From Sinomonas cellulolyticus (GTDB taxonomy: Bacteria; Actinomycetota; Actinomycetes; Actinomycetales; Micrococcaceae): a stretch of 64,000 nt of DNA. The translations under genes and the position numbers were made by a program. This document shows positions 56,163 to 64,000 of this stretch, one piece after another; position 1 is the stretch's first letter; every line of letters begins with the position of its first letter. The DNA is taken from assembly GCF_014656475.1 (NCBI RefSeq), contig NZ_BNCM01000003.1:248001-312000 (forward strand), read 5' to 3'. Below the pieces are notes generated by a model. That model worked only from the letters and a program-made list of their open reading frames with translations. It had not been told where the DNA came from and did no database searches.

Positions 56163-59009
56163 ATGCTGAATTCCCGCGACGAGGCGGTCTCACGCGCCCA
56201 GGAGCTGTCCGAGCTGGACTCGCTCCTGGGCGCGGCCGTGTCCGGCGGAGCCGCGCCCGGCAGGCCACTGTGCGCGGTGGTCGAGGGGCCGGCGGGCATG
56301 GGCAAGACGACGCTCTGCGAGGCCTTCCTGGCGGCCCATCCGGGAGTCGCCGTAGCCCGCGCGGATGCGTCGCCCTGGGAGCGGGAGCTCGTGGGCGGCG
56401 TCCTCGCCCAGCTCGGCCTCGTGCCGGACGAGGATACAGGCGGGACGGGGACACCCACCGACCCCCATGATGCGACAGCCCAGCCCGCATGGCTCCCCGC
56501 CGGACGCGCGGCCCTGGCCCGGCTCACGGCTCTCGCCGCGCGCGGCCCGGTCCTGGTCTTCATCGATTCGCTCGAGGACGCCGACGTCCTCTCCCTCGAA
56601 GCGCTGGCCTACGCCGCGCGGCGTGTCCGCGGCCCCGTGGCTCTGCTCGCGGCACTGCGCTCCGGAGGAGCGGACCCGGGGAGCCCTGCGGCCTCCTTCG
56701 CCGACGCCGTGGGAGCGCGCCGGCTCACCCTGGGCCCGCTCCCGGCCCAGGGACTGCGCTGGCTGGCCCAAGTGCACAGCGGCGTCCACCTCTCGCCAGA
56801 GGCCACCCAGTCTCTGTGGAACGTGAGCCGCGGAAACCCCGGGCTGGCGGTCGAGGCCCTCGACCATGGACTCGCGTCCCTCGGCGCCGAGGCCCTCGCC
56901 GCACAGGGGCCCGGCGCCGTCGTGCCCTCCGTCGCCTCCCGCGTGGAGACTGCCCTCAGCCTCCTGCCGCCGGACTCGCGCTCGCTCGTGGAGGCCGTGA
57001 GCGTCCTGGGCGGCACCCCCACCGGGGCGGCCGCCGCCCAGCTCGCAGGCCTTCCCGCCGACGACCCGCAAGCCCTGCTCGCCGCGGCAGACGCCGCCTG
57101 GCGCGCCGGGCTCCTCGAGTGCCGGACCGTCGCCGGGAGCCTCCAGCTCACCCTCCGGGACCCGCTGGTCCGTGACGCCGTCCACGCGGGCCTCGGACCG
57201 CGGGACCGCGCGTCGCTGCACCGGCGCGCGGCAGGCCTGGCCGGCTCCACCCGCGAGCGCGTCCGGCACCTCGTGGCCGCGGCGGCGATGCCCGACGCCG
57301 GCCTGGCAGCGGAGGTGGACCGGCTCGCCGACGAGGAGGCTGCAGCGGGCGACTGGAGCGCCTCGGCAGACGCGCTGATGGCGGCGAGCCAGCTCCACGT
57401 GGATCCGGGGCTGCGCGAGAACCGCCTCCTCCGCGCGGCAGAGGCGATGGTCGGTGCGGGAGACCTGCCGCAGGCCGCACCGCTCGCACGGCGCATCGAG
57501 TCCCTCCCCCAGAGCGCGGCGAGGGACGCGGTGCTGGCGTACTACGCCATCCACAGGGGCCACGCGCGGCGCGCAGCCGCCCTCTTGGACCGGGCGTGGG
57601 AGACGAGGGATCCCCTCGGGTCCGCGGACCTCGCGTCCCGGATCGCGCAGTACCGCGTCCTCAACGCCCTCGCCGACTGGGACATCCCGGCGCTGCTGGA
57701 CTGGACTGAGAGGGCCGTGCGCCTCGCCGGTCCGGAGAGCGCGGCAGGCATCGAGGCAAGGGCCATGCTCGGCTTGGGGCTCGGCTCGGCCGGGCGGCGC
57801 GAGGAGGCACGCGCGGCCTACGACGAGCTCGCATCGTCGCCCCACCTCGGAGGCCGGGACCAGCGCCTCCACCTGGGCCGCGGCTGGCTTGCCCTCGCGC
57901 TCGACGACATCGACGAGGCACGCCTCGAGCTGCGGGCGGCGATCCCGCAGGCGCGCCGGCCCGGTGCCCTGCGCATCACCCTCTGGGCACACGTGTGGCT
58001 GGCCCGCGCCGAGTTCTCCGTGGGCCGCTGGGACGAGGCCCTCGCCGTCGCCCGCGCCGGCATCGCCCTCAACGCGCCGGTCGGGATGGACCTCGTGGAG
58101 CCGCTCCTGCACTTCACCGCAGCGCAGGTGCACGCGCTCCGCGGCGATGCCGAGGAGGCGGCACGGCACCGCCGCCTCGCCCAGCCCGGGCCCGAGGCCT
58201 ACCCGGTCATGCACCTCGGCGGCGCCCTCGCCGCGGCCGCGGTCGCCGAGAGCGCCGGGGACTACCCGGCCGTCCTGCGCGCTTTCGAGCCCGTGGTCCG
58301 GCTGGACCGCTCCCGCGGCATCGACGAGCCGGGCTTCTGGCCGTGGCAGGACGTGTACGCGAACGCGCTCGTGCTGACCGGCCGCGTCGAGGAGGCCGAC
58401 GCGTTCCTGCGTCCGCTCGAGGCCGCGGCCGGCGCCGCCGCCCACCGCAGCACTATTGCCCGGCTCGGCTACGTGAGGGGACGCGTGCTCGGCGCCCAGG
58501 GAAGGCTCGACGACGCCGTGCGGTGCTTCGAGGACTCGCTCGCCGAGCTCGATGGCCTCTCCCTGCCGTATGCCATGGCGCGCGGGCGCTTTGCCTACGG
58601 ACAGACCCTCCGGCGGTCGGGACGTCGGCGGGACGCGACCGAGGTGCTCGCGTCGGCGCGCGATGCCTTCTCGGCGATCGGCGCGACGGTCTACGTGGCG
58701 CGCTGCGATCGCGAACTGCAGGCGGCCGGGACGAGCGCCTTCCGCACGGTCCCCCACCATCCAGGACGGAGCCGGGACACGCGGCGCCAGCAGGAGGGGC
58801 TGCATCCGGCCTTCACGGCGCAGGAAGCCGCGGTCGCGCGCCTCGTAGCCGGGGGGCTGAGCAACCGCGAGGCGGCACACGAGCTCTTCGTGTCCGTCAA
58901 GACCATCCAGTACCACCTGACGCGGATCTACGCGAAGCTCGGGATCAGCTCCCGGGCCGAGCTCGCCGCCCTCTACCGGGGATCGGAGGACGCCGCGGCC
59001 GTCGACTAG
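56163..59009 (+). CDS. LuxR-family regulator with AAA ATPase domain (BenR-like)
   Basis: Probable transcriptional regulator of the benzoate genes, 948 residues of the LAL type. Walker A GPAGMGKTT is at 42-50 and a Walker B-like LVFIDSLED at 131-139. A long helical, Ala/Leu/Arg-rich TPR-like middle follows (about 350-860). A LuxR helix-turn-helix lies at 885-940 (TAQEAAVARLVAGGLSNREAA, VSVKTIQYHLTRIYAKLG). Its place behind the transporter parallels corynebacterial benABCD-benR-benK loci, so BenR is the likely orthologue. The inducer is not visible. Confidence 0.8.
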   Translation: MLNSRDEAVSRAQELSELDSLLGAAVSGGAAPGRPLCAVVEGPAGMGKTTLCEAFLAAHPGVAVARADASPWERELVGGVLAQLGLVPDEDTGGTGTPTDPHDATAQPAWLPAGRAALARLTALAARGPVLVFIDSLEDADVLSLEALAYAARRVRGPVALLAALRSGGADPGSPAASFADAVGARRLTLGPLPAQGLRWLAQVHSGVHLSPEATQSLWNVSRGNPGLAVEALDHGLASLGAEALAAQGPGAVVPSVASRVETALSLLPPDSRSLVEAVSVLGGTPTGAAAAQLAGLPADDPQALLAAADAAWRAGLLECRTVAGSLQLTLRDPLVRDAVHAGLGPRDRASLHRRAAGLAGSTRERVRHLVAAAAMPDAGLAAEVDRLADEEAAAGDWSASADALMAASQLHVDPGLRENRLLRAAEAMVGAGDLPQAAPLARRIESLPQSAARDAVLAYYAIHRGHARRAAALLDRAWETRDPLGSADLASRIAQYRVLNALADWDIPALLDWTERAVRLAGPESAAGIEARAMLGLGLGSAGRREEARAAYDELASSPHLGGRDQRLHLGRGWLALALDDIDEARLELRAAIPQARRPGALRITLWAHVWLARAEFSVGRWDEALAVARAGIALNAPVGMDLVEPLLHFTAAQVHALRGDAEEAARHRRLAQPGPEAYPVMHLGGALAAAAVAESAGDYPAVLRAFEPVVRLDRSRGIDEPGFWPWQDVYANALVLTGRVEEADAFLRPLEAAAGAAAHRSTIARLGYVRGRVLGAQGRLDDAVRCFEDSLAELDGLSLPYAMARGRFAYGQTLRRSGRRRDATEVLASARDAFSAIGATVYVARCDRELQAAGTSAFRTVPHHPGRSRDTRRQQEGLHPAFTAQEAAVARLVAGGLSNREAAHELFVSVKTIQYHLTRIYAKLGISSRAELAALYRGSEDAAAVD

Positions 59010-59083
59010 CGATCGATGGGTGCGCCGGCAGACCACGGTCACGCCGGCAGCGTAGCGGCCCTCGGGGCCCTCCGCGCGCCGAC

Positions 59084-59089
59084 TAGACT
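59084..59089 (+). promoter_or_regulatory. -10 hexamer of hrpA
   Basis: TAGACT ends 9 nt before the ATG at 59099; GGATCAGCC in the gap has no clear ribosome-binding site. Confidence 0.45.
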
Positions 59090-59098
59090 GGATCAGCC

Positions 59099-62000
59099 AT
59101 GGCCCTGACGATCACGTACCCCGCCGCACTGCCGGTCTCCGAGCGCCGCGACGAGCTCATGGAGGCGATCTCGGCGCATCAGGTCACGATCATCGCCGGT
59201 GAGACGGGCTCGGGGAAGACCACCCAGATCCCGAAGATGTGCCTCGAGCTCGGACTCGGCGAGAAGGGCCTGATCGGCCACACCCAGCCGCGCCGGCTCG
59301 CCGCGCGCACGGTCGCCGAGCGCATCGCCGAGGAGCTGGGCGTGGAGCTCGGCCAGGAGGTCGGCTTCCAGGTCCGCTTCACGGGCGAGGCAGGGCCGCT
59401 GACCAAGGTCAAGCTCATGACCGACGGCATCCTGCTCGCCGAGATCCAGCGGGACAAGCTCCTGAAGCGCTATTCGGCGATCATCATCGACGAGGCCCAC
59501 GAGCGCAGCCTCAACATCGACTTCATCCTCGGCTACCTCAAGCGGATCCTGCCGCAGCGGCCCGACCTCAAGGTCATCATCACCTCGGCCACGATCGACC
59601 CGCAGCGGTTCGCCCGGCACTTCGCGCACGAGCTCCCCGACGGCACCGAGGAGCCCGCGCCGGTCGTCGAGGTCTCCGGCCGCACCTACCCGGTGGAGAT
59701 CCGCTACCGTCCGCTCAGTGCGGATCCGAACGCGGACGGCGGCCCGGACGACGGCGAGGACGGCGCCGTCGCGCGCTCCGACGACGCGCTCGAGGAGGAC
59801 CGCGACCCCGTGGACGCGGTGTGCGACGCCGTCGACGAGCTCTCGCGGGAAGCGCCCGGGGACATCCTCATCTTCTTCTCGGGAGAGCGCGAGATCCGCG
59901 ACGCCGCCGACGCGCTCTCCTCCAGCATCCAGAAGAACCCGCGCATGGCCGGCGCGGAGATCCTGCCGCTGTTCGCCAGGCTCTCCCTCGCCGAGCAGCA
60001 CCGCGTGTTCAGCCCGGGCGGGAAGCGGCGCATCGTCCTGGCCACGAACGTGGCGGAGACATCGCTCACCGTCCCGGGGATCAAGTACGTCATCGACACC
60101 GGAACGGCACGCATCTCGCGGTACTCCCACCGCACCAAGGTCCAGCGCCTGCCGATCGAGCGGGTCTCCCAGGCCTCGGCGAACCAGCGTGCCGGCCGAT
60201 GCGGGCGCGTCTCGGACGGCATCTGCATCCGCCTCTACTCCGAGGAGGACTACCTCTCCCGGCCCGAGTTCACCGACCCGGAGATCCTCCGCACGAACCT
60301 CGCCGCCGTCATCCTCCAGATGACGGCGATGGGGATCGCCCGCGGGCCGAAGGACGTCGCGGCCTTCCCCTTCGTGGAGCCGCCCGAGTCCCGCGCGATC
60401 AACGACGGCGTGACGCTCCTGCGCGAGCTCGGCGCGCTCAGCGAGGCCTCCGGAGCGAACGGCAAAGGCGGCAAGGGAGCGCGGGGCGGCCTGACCGCCG
60501 TCGGGCACCAGCTCGCCCAGCTTCCGGTGGATCCGCGGCTGGGCCGCATGATCGTCGAGTCCGCCCGGCGCGACTGCGCGCGCGAGGTGATGGTCCTGGC
60601 CGCGGCCCTGACCATCCAGGATCCGCGCGAGCGCCCGTCCCAGGAGACGGGCAAGCGGCAGGCCGCCGAGGAGAAGCACGCCCGGTTCAGGGACGAGAAC
60701 TCGGACTTCACGGGCTACCTGAACCTCTGGAACTACCTGCAGGAGCAGCAGCGCGAGCTCTCCTCCTCGGCGTTCCGGCGCCTCTGCAAGGCCGAGTACA
60801 TCAACTACCTCAGGGTGCGCGAGTGGCAGGAGCTCTACCAGCAGCTGCGACAGCTCGCGCGCCCGCTGGGGATCTCCCTCGGGCAGGGGCGGGAGACGGA
60901 TCCCGTGGGCCGCCACGACGCGGTCCACCAGTCCCTCCTCGCCGGCCTCCTGAGCCACATCGGGCTCCTCGACGAGCGCAAGCGGGACTATCTCGGCGCC
61001 CGGGGCACCCGGTTTGCGATCTTCCCGGGCTCGGCGCTGTTCAAGAAGAGCCCCACGTACGTCATGGCGGCCGAGCTCGTGGAGACGAGCCGCCTCTGGG
61101 CCCGCACGGCAGCGAAGATGGACCCGGCCTGGGGGGAGCTCGTGGCCCCGCACCTGGTCAAGCGCAGCTACTCGGAGCCGCACTGGTCGAAACGGGCCGG
61201 GTCGGTGCAGGCCTACGAGAAGGTCACGCTGTATGGCGTCACGCTCGTGGCGCAGCGGCGCATCAACTACGGAAGGGTCGATCCGGAGCTCGCGCGCGAG
61301 CTGTTCATCCGGCACGCTCTCGTGGAGGGCGACTGGAGCACGCGCCACCACTTCTTCAAGCGCAACCGCGCCCTGCTCGAGGAGGTCGACGAGCTCGAGA
61401 CCCGCGTGCGGCGCCGCGGGCTGCGCGTCGACGACGAAACCCTCTTCGAGTTCTACGACGCCCGTATCCCCGCCACCGTGGTGTCCGAGCGGCACTTCGA
61501 CGCGTGGTGGAAGAAGGCCCGGCACGACGACGAGCACCTCCTGGACTTCGACCGCGCCCTCGTGCTGGGCGACGAGGCGGCGGACGCCGTCGAATCGGCC
61601 GACGCGGCCTTCCCGAAGGTCTGGCGGCAGGCCGGCTTCGACATCCCCCTCTCCTACGAGTTCCATCCCGTGGCGCCGGGCGGCACTCCGGATCCGTCCG
61701 ACGGCGTTACCGCCGAGGTCCCGGTGCTGTTCCTCAACCAGCTCGACCCGGAGCCGTTCCGCTGGCAGATCCCCGGCCAGCGCGCAGAGCTCGTCGCGGC
61801 CCTCATCAAGTCCCTGCCGAAGCAGATCCGGAAGAACTTCGTCCCTGCGCCGGACGTGGCGCGGCGCGCCGTCGAGGCGCTCGAGGCGGACTTCGACCCG
61901 CAGCGGGATTCCCTCGAGGAGTCGCTCGAGCTCGTGCTGCGCCGGCTCAAGGGCCAGATCATCCCGCCAGGCTCGTGGAACTGGGATGCCGTCCCGCCGC

Positions 62001-63175
62001 ACCTGCTGATGTCCTTCTCGGTGGTCGACTCCCGCGGGAAGGTCCTCGGCACGGGCAAGGACCTCGTGGCGCTCCAGGAGGAGCTCGCCCCCGCGACGCG
62101 CCGGGCCATCGCCGAGTCCCTCGGGGCCACGCCCGCCACGGCCCGCGGCGTCCCCGTATCGCGGCCAGCGGCCCGCGGCGACGGCACCAAGGCGCCTGCC
62201 TCGGGTTCGGCACGCACGACGGCGGCACCCGCCGCACGCTCGGACCTCACCGAGGACTCCGGCCTCACCTACGGCCGCGGGCTGAGCGAGCGCTCCGGGC
62301 TGACCGAGTGGAGCGTGGGGACGATCCCGCGCACGGCGAGCACCGTCGTCGCGGGCCACACCGTGACGGGCTATCCCGCCCTCGTGGACGAGGGCCGGCG
62401 GAAGGACACGCCCCGGGGCACGGCCGGCCTGCGCGTCTTCCAGACCGAGGAGGACCAGCTGCGGGCGCACCGGGCCGGCGTCATCCGCCTGCTCGCGCTC
62501 CGCGTCCCGCCGCCGGACCGCTACGTCCTCGAGCACCTCAACAACCGCGAGAAGCTCACCTTCAGCCAGAACCCCCACGGCTCGGTCGCTGACCTCATCG
62601 CGGACTGCTCCCTCGCCGCGATCGACAGGCTCGTCCCGGCCCAGCTGCCCTGGGACCGGGCCGCATTCGACGCGCTCTACGACGAGGTCCGGGCCGAGCT
62701 CATCGACACCGTCTTCAAGGTCACCGCAATCGTCGAGCAGGTCCTCGCCTCGGCCCAGCGGATCGGCAAGGCTCTGAGGGGCACCACGAGTCTGGCCCTC
62801 ATCAGCGCGCTGAATGACATCCGCGCCCAGCTCGAGCAGCTCGTCTACCCGGGGTTCGTGGCCCGCACCGGCTACGCCCAGCTCGAGCACCTCCCCCGCT
62901 ACCTCAGGGCGATCGAGCGTCGCCTCGAGAAGCTTCCGACCAACGTCCAGCGCGATGCGGTCGCGATGGCCACCGTCCAGTCCCTCGAGGACGACTACGA
63001 CGACGCGGCCGCAGCTCTGGCCCCGACCGGCCGCCATGAGGCCAAGCTCGAGCGCGTGAGATGGATGATCGAGGAGCTGCGGGTCAGCCTGTTCGCCGTC
63101 GAGCTCGGGACCGCGGGGAAGGTGTCCGAGAAGCGGGTCCGGCAGGCCCTCGGCGAGGCGCTGGCCCCGGCGTAG
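59099..63175 (+). CDS. hrpA: ATP-dependent RNA helicase HrpA (DEAH box)
   Basis: Large DEAH/RHA helicase of 1358 residues, linked in E. coli to resolving stalled or collided ribosomes. GETGSGKT is at 34-41, DEAHERS at 131-137, the SAT motif in IITSATIDP, and motif VI in NQRAGRCGR. The HA2 and OB domains follow, and the last 580 residues form the HrpA-specific DUF3418 region. An acidic insert (about 205-235) and an Ala/Arg/Thr-rich linker (about 1015-1050) are extra. Length is close to the 1300 of E. coli. Monocistronic. Confidence 0.95.
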   Translation: MALTITYPAALPVSERRDELMEAISAHQVTIIAGETGSGKTTQIPKMCLELGLGEKGLIGHTQPRRLAARTVAERIAEELGVELGQEVGFQVRFTGEAGPLTKVKLMTDGILLAEIQRDKLLKRYSAIIIDEAHERSLNIDFILGYLKRILPQRPDLKVIITSATIDPQRFARHFAHELPDGTEEPAPVVEVSGRTYPVEIRYRPLSADPNADGGPDDGEDGAVARSDDALEEDRDPVDAVCDAVDELSREAPGDILIFFSGEREIRDAADALSSSIQKNPRMAGAEILPLFARLSLAEQHRVFSPGGKRRIVLATNVAETSLTVPGIKYVIDTGTARISRYSHRTKVQRLPIERVSQASANQRAGRCGRVSDGICIRLYSEEDYLSRPEFTDPEILRTNLAAVILQMTAMGIARGPKDVAAFPFVEPPESRAINDGVTLLRELGALSEASGANGKGGKGARGGLTAVGHQLAQLPVDPRLGRMIVESARRDCAREVMVLAAALTIQDPRERPSQETGKRQAAEEKHARFRDENSDFTGYLNLWNYLQEQQRELSSSAFRRLCKAEYINYLRVREWQELYQQLRQLARPLGISLGQGRETDPVGRHDAVHQSLLAGLLSHIGLLDERKRDYLGARGTRFAIFPGSALFKKSPTYVMAAELVETSRLWARTAAKMDPAWGELVAPHLVKRSYSEPHWSKRAGSVQAYEKVTLYGVTLVAQRRINYGRVDPELARELFIRHALVEGDWSTRHHFFKRNRALLEEVDELETRVRRRGLRVDDETLFEFYDARIPATVVSERHFDAWWKKARHDDEHLLDFDRALVLGDEAADAVESADAAFPKVWRQAGFDIPLSYEFHPVAPGGTPDPSDGVTAEVPVLFLNQLDPEPFRWQIPGQRAELVAALIKSLPKQIRKNFVPAPDVARRAVEALEADFDPQRDSLEESLELVLRRLKGQIIPPGSWNWDAVPPHLLMSFSVVDSRGKVLGTGKDLVALQEELAPATRRAIAESLGATPATARGVPVSRPAARGDGTKAPASGSARTTAAPAARSDLTEDSGLTYGRGLSERSGLTEWSVGTIPRTASTVVAGHTVTGYPALVDEGRRKDTPRGTAGLRVFQTEEDQLRAHRAGVIRLLALRVPPPDRYVLEHLNNREKLTFSQNPHGSVADLIADCSLAAIDRLVPAQLPWDRAAFDALYDEVRAELIDTVFKVTAIVEQVLASAQRIGKALRGTTSLALISALNDIRAQLEQLVYPGFVARTGYAQLEHLPRYLRAIERRLEKLPTNVQRDAVAMATVQSLEDDYDDAAAALAPTGRHEAKLERVRWMIEELRVSLFAVELGTAGKVSEKRVRQALGEALAPA

Positions 63176-63269
63176 CGGGTCGCCGGCTGGCGTGTGAGTT
63201 CAGCGCCCGTCGACGCGCGCGACGCGAGCATCGGCTGGCGCGCCGCAGCACCCCATACGGCCCCCGAGG

Positions 63270-63285
63270 TGTGATAATGATCACA
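63270..63285. promoter_or_regulatory. perfect CRP/GlxR-type palindrome over an extended -10
   Basis: TGTGATAATGATCACA fits TGTGA-N6-TCACA exactly. Within it TGT-GATAAT (63270-63278) is a good extended -10 for the lipoprotein gene. A bound regulator would block RNA polymerase. Confidence 0.6.
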
Positions 63286-63316
63286 GCTGGGGACCGTTCA
63301 GTGCGAGGAGTCGGGC

Positions 63317-64000
63317 ATGGGACGCGGTCGCCGATGCAGCGCGGTGTGCGCCGCCGCCGTGATCCTGCTGAGTGCGTGCTCGGCCCCGGGTGGTGCCCGC
63401 ACGGAGGCCTCGGGCACACAGGCTGCTCCACCAGCCGCCGCCGGCTCCGCTCCCACGGTCCTCCCCCCGTTCGGGCCCGCGGTGCAGCCGGCGAGTGCCG
63501 AGCCGGGAATTCCCGCCGTGCCGACCGAGCCGGTCGTGTTCCTTCCGCCCGGCCCTGCCTCCCCCGCCGATCCGCCGGTGGGCTCCTCCTATGAGCGCAT
63601 CTCGCGGCTGGCCTGCGACGACGCCGCCCCGCTCGCCGCAGGCACGGGGAACGAGCCGCTCTGGAACGCGGTGGGGGCCACCTGTTCCGCCCTCGTCGGC
63701 GGCTCCCCCGCCCAATGGGCCAAAGCCGCCTCCCTCATGGCAGCGCTTCCTCCGGTCCCGGCGGCGCGCTGCCTCGAGGCAGCGGCCGTGGCCGGGGCAG
63801 CCCGCGTCCTCGACTTCCACGCCGCGAACCCCGGCGTGCCGGTCCGGCTTGCGAGCGGCTCGGGCCAGGCGTGCCCGCGGCACCTCAACGGCGCCACCGT
63901 TCTCGACGGCGCCGGCACCCCGGTCGGCCCCTCGAGCGTCCGCGTGTCCGGCCCCCTCACCGGCGGCACGGTCCTGAGGCTCGACGGCTTCACGGGGGCC
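63317..64000 (+). CDS. secreted lipoprotein, C-terminus cut by window edge
   Basis: 228 codons visible, open to the last base. A short basic N-terminus and hydrophobic stretch (VCAAAVILL) end in the lipobox LSAC, with C21 as the lipidated residue; a Pro/Ala-rich linker (22-95) follows. The mature part contains four cysteines (LACDD, GATCSAL, ARCLEAA, GQACPRH), possibly two disulfides. No family recognised. GAGGAG lies 6 nt before the ATG, and a CRP-like palindrome covers the promoter, so it is probably regulated by carbon source or cAMP. Confidence 0.7.
   Translation, partial: MGRGRRCSAVCAAAVILLSACSAPGGARTEASGTQAAPPAAAGSAPTVLPPFGPAVQPASAEPGIPAVPTEPVVFLPPGPASPADPPVGSSYERISRLACDDAAPLAAGTGNEPLWNAVGATCSALVGGSPAQWAKAASLMAALPPVPAARCLEAAAVAGAARVLDFHAANPGVPVRLASGSGQACPRHLNGATVLDGAGTPVGPSSVRVSGPLTGGTVLRLDGFTGA

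Noticed and set aside
56190..59042. A 950-codon open frame opposite the LuxR-type regulator
   Set aside because: Antisense shadow; the plus strand has Walker motifs and a LuxR helix-turn-helix.
59093..63037. A 1314-codon open frame on the minus strand opposite hrpA
   Set aside because: It is antisense to a clear DEAH helicase, and its low-complexity Arg/Glu/Leu/Gly composition is the usual shadow of GC-rich coding DNA. No motif was found.

Overview
The window is a very GC-rich, gene-dense bacterial chromosome segment with no mobile element, CRISPR array or rRNA. Gene content and order point to a high-GC Gram-positive of the Micrococcaceae (Arthrobacter/Sinomonas type). The main reasons are the long minus-strand run argS-lysA-hom-thrC-thrB-rho-prfA-prmC-tsaC-glycosyltransferase-wecA-like-atpIBEFHAGDC, plus a NucS mismatch endonuclease, ClpS-DUF2017-MurI, DUF3039, DUF2550 and DUF2630 proteins and a benABCD/catA cluster with a LuxR-type BenR-like regulator. 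This placement rests on gene content only.

Layout. 1-1655 (-): clpS, DUF2017 and murI (truncated at the left edge). 1727-3703 (+): pncB and pncA, the two NAD-salvage enzymes. 3766-7399 (-): an operon of a DUF3039 protein, an MFS exporter and an SF2 helicase. 7506-13813 (-): nagB, an ABC-2 exporter pair, a thioredoxin-fold/TPR protein and a three-pass membrane protein. 13965-17288: AI-2E-family exporter, hydrolase, zinc-site protein and nucS. 17339-19109 (+): nagA and cspA. 19229-47260 (-) is 28 kb on one strand: threonine/lysine biosynthesis, Rho and RF1 with its methylase, the t6A enzyme TsaC, cell-envelope sugar transferases, the whole F1Fo ATP synthase and, directly behind it, DUF2550 plus an aminoacyl-phosphatidylglycerol hydrolase/synthase-like pair. 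47311-49243: a CynX-type MFS transporter, a DUF2630 protein and tRNA-Arg(CCG). 49479-59009: benzoate degradation, with catA divergent from benABCD, a benzoate transporter and a LuxR-type regulator. 59099-63175: hrpA. 63317 to the edge: a lipoprotein.

How the genes work together. BenK-type uptake, BenABC and BenD turn benzoate into catechol, which CatA cleaves to cis,cis-muconate; the later muconate genes are not here. NagA and NagB feed GlcNAc-6-P into glycolysis from separate loci. Hom, ThrB and ThrC carry aspartate semialdehyde to threonine, and LysA finishes lysine. The ATP-synthase genes follow the usual order with two small assembly-type membrane proteins in front.

A recurring signal is a TANNNT-like -10 hexamer ending 5-9 nt before the start codon with no usable Shine-Dalgarno, seen in front of at least a dozen genes. 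It suggests leaderless mRNAs and helped choose several starts. No obviously novel defence or mobile system is visible. The best leads are the lipid-aminoacylation pair behind the ATP synthase, a tandem two-domain glycosyltransferase, overlapping divergent leaderless promoters, CRP/GlxR-like palindromes, and a large hairpin inside the atp operon.
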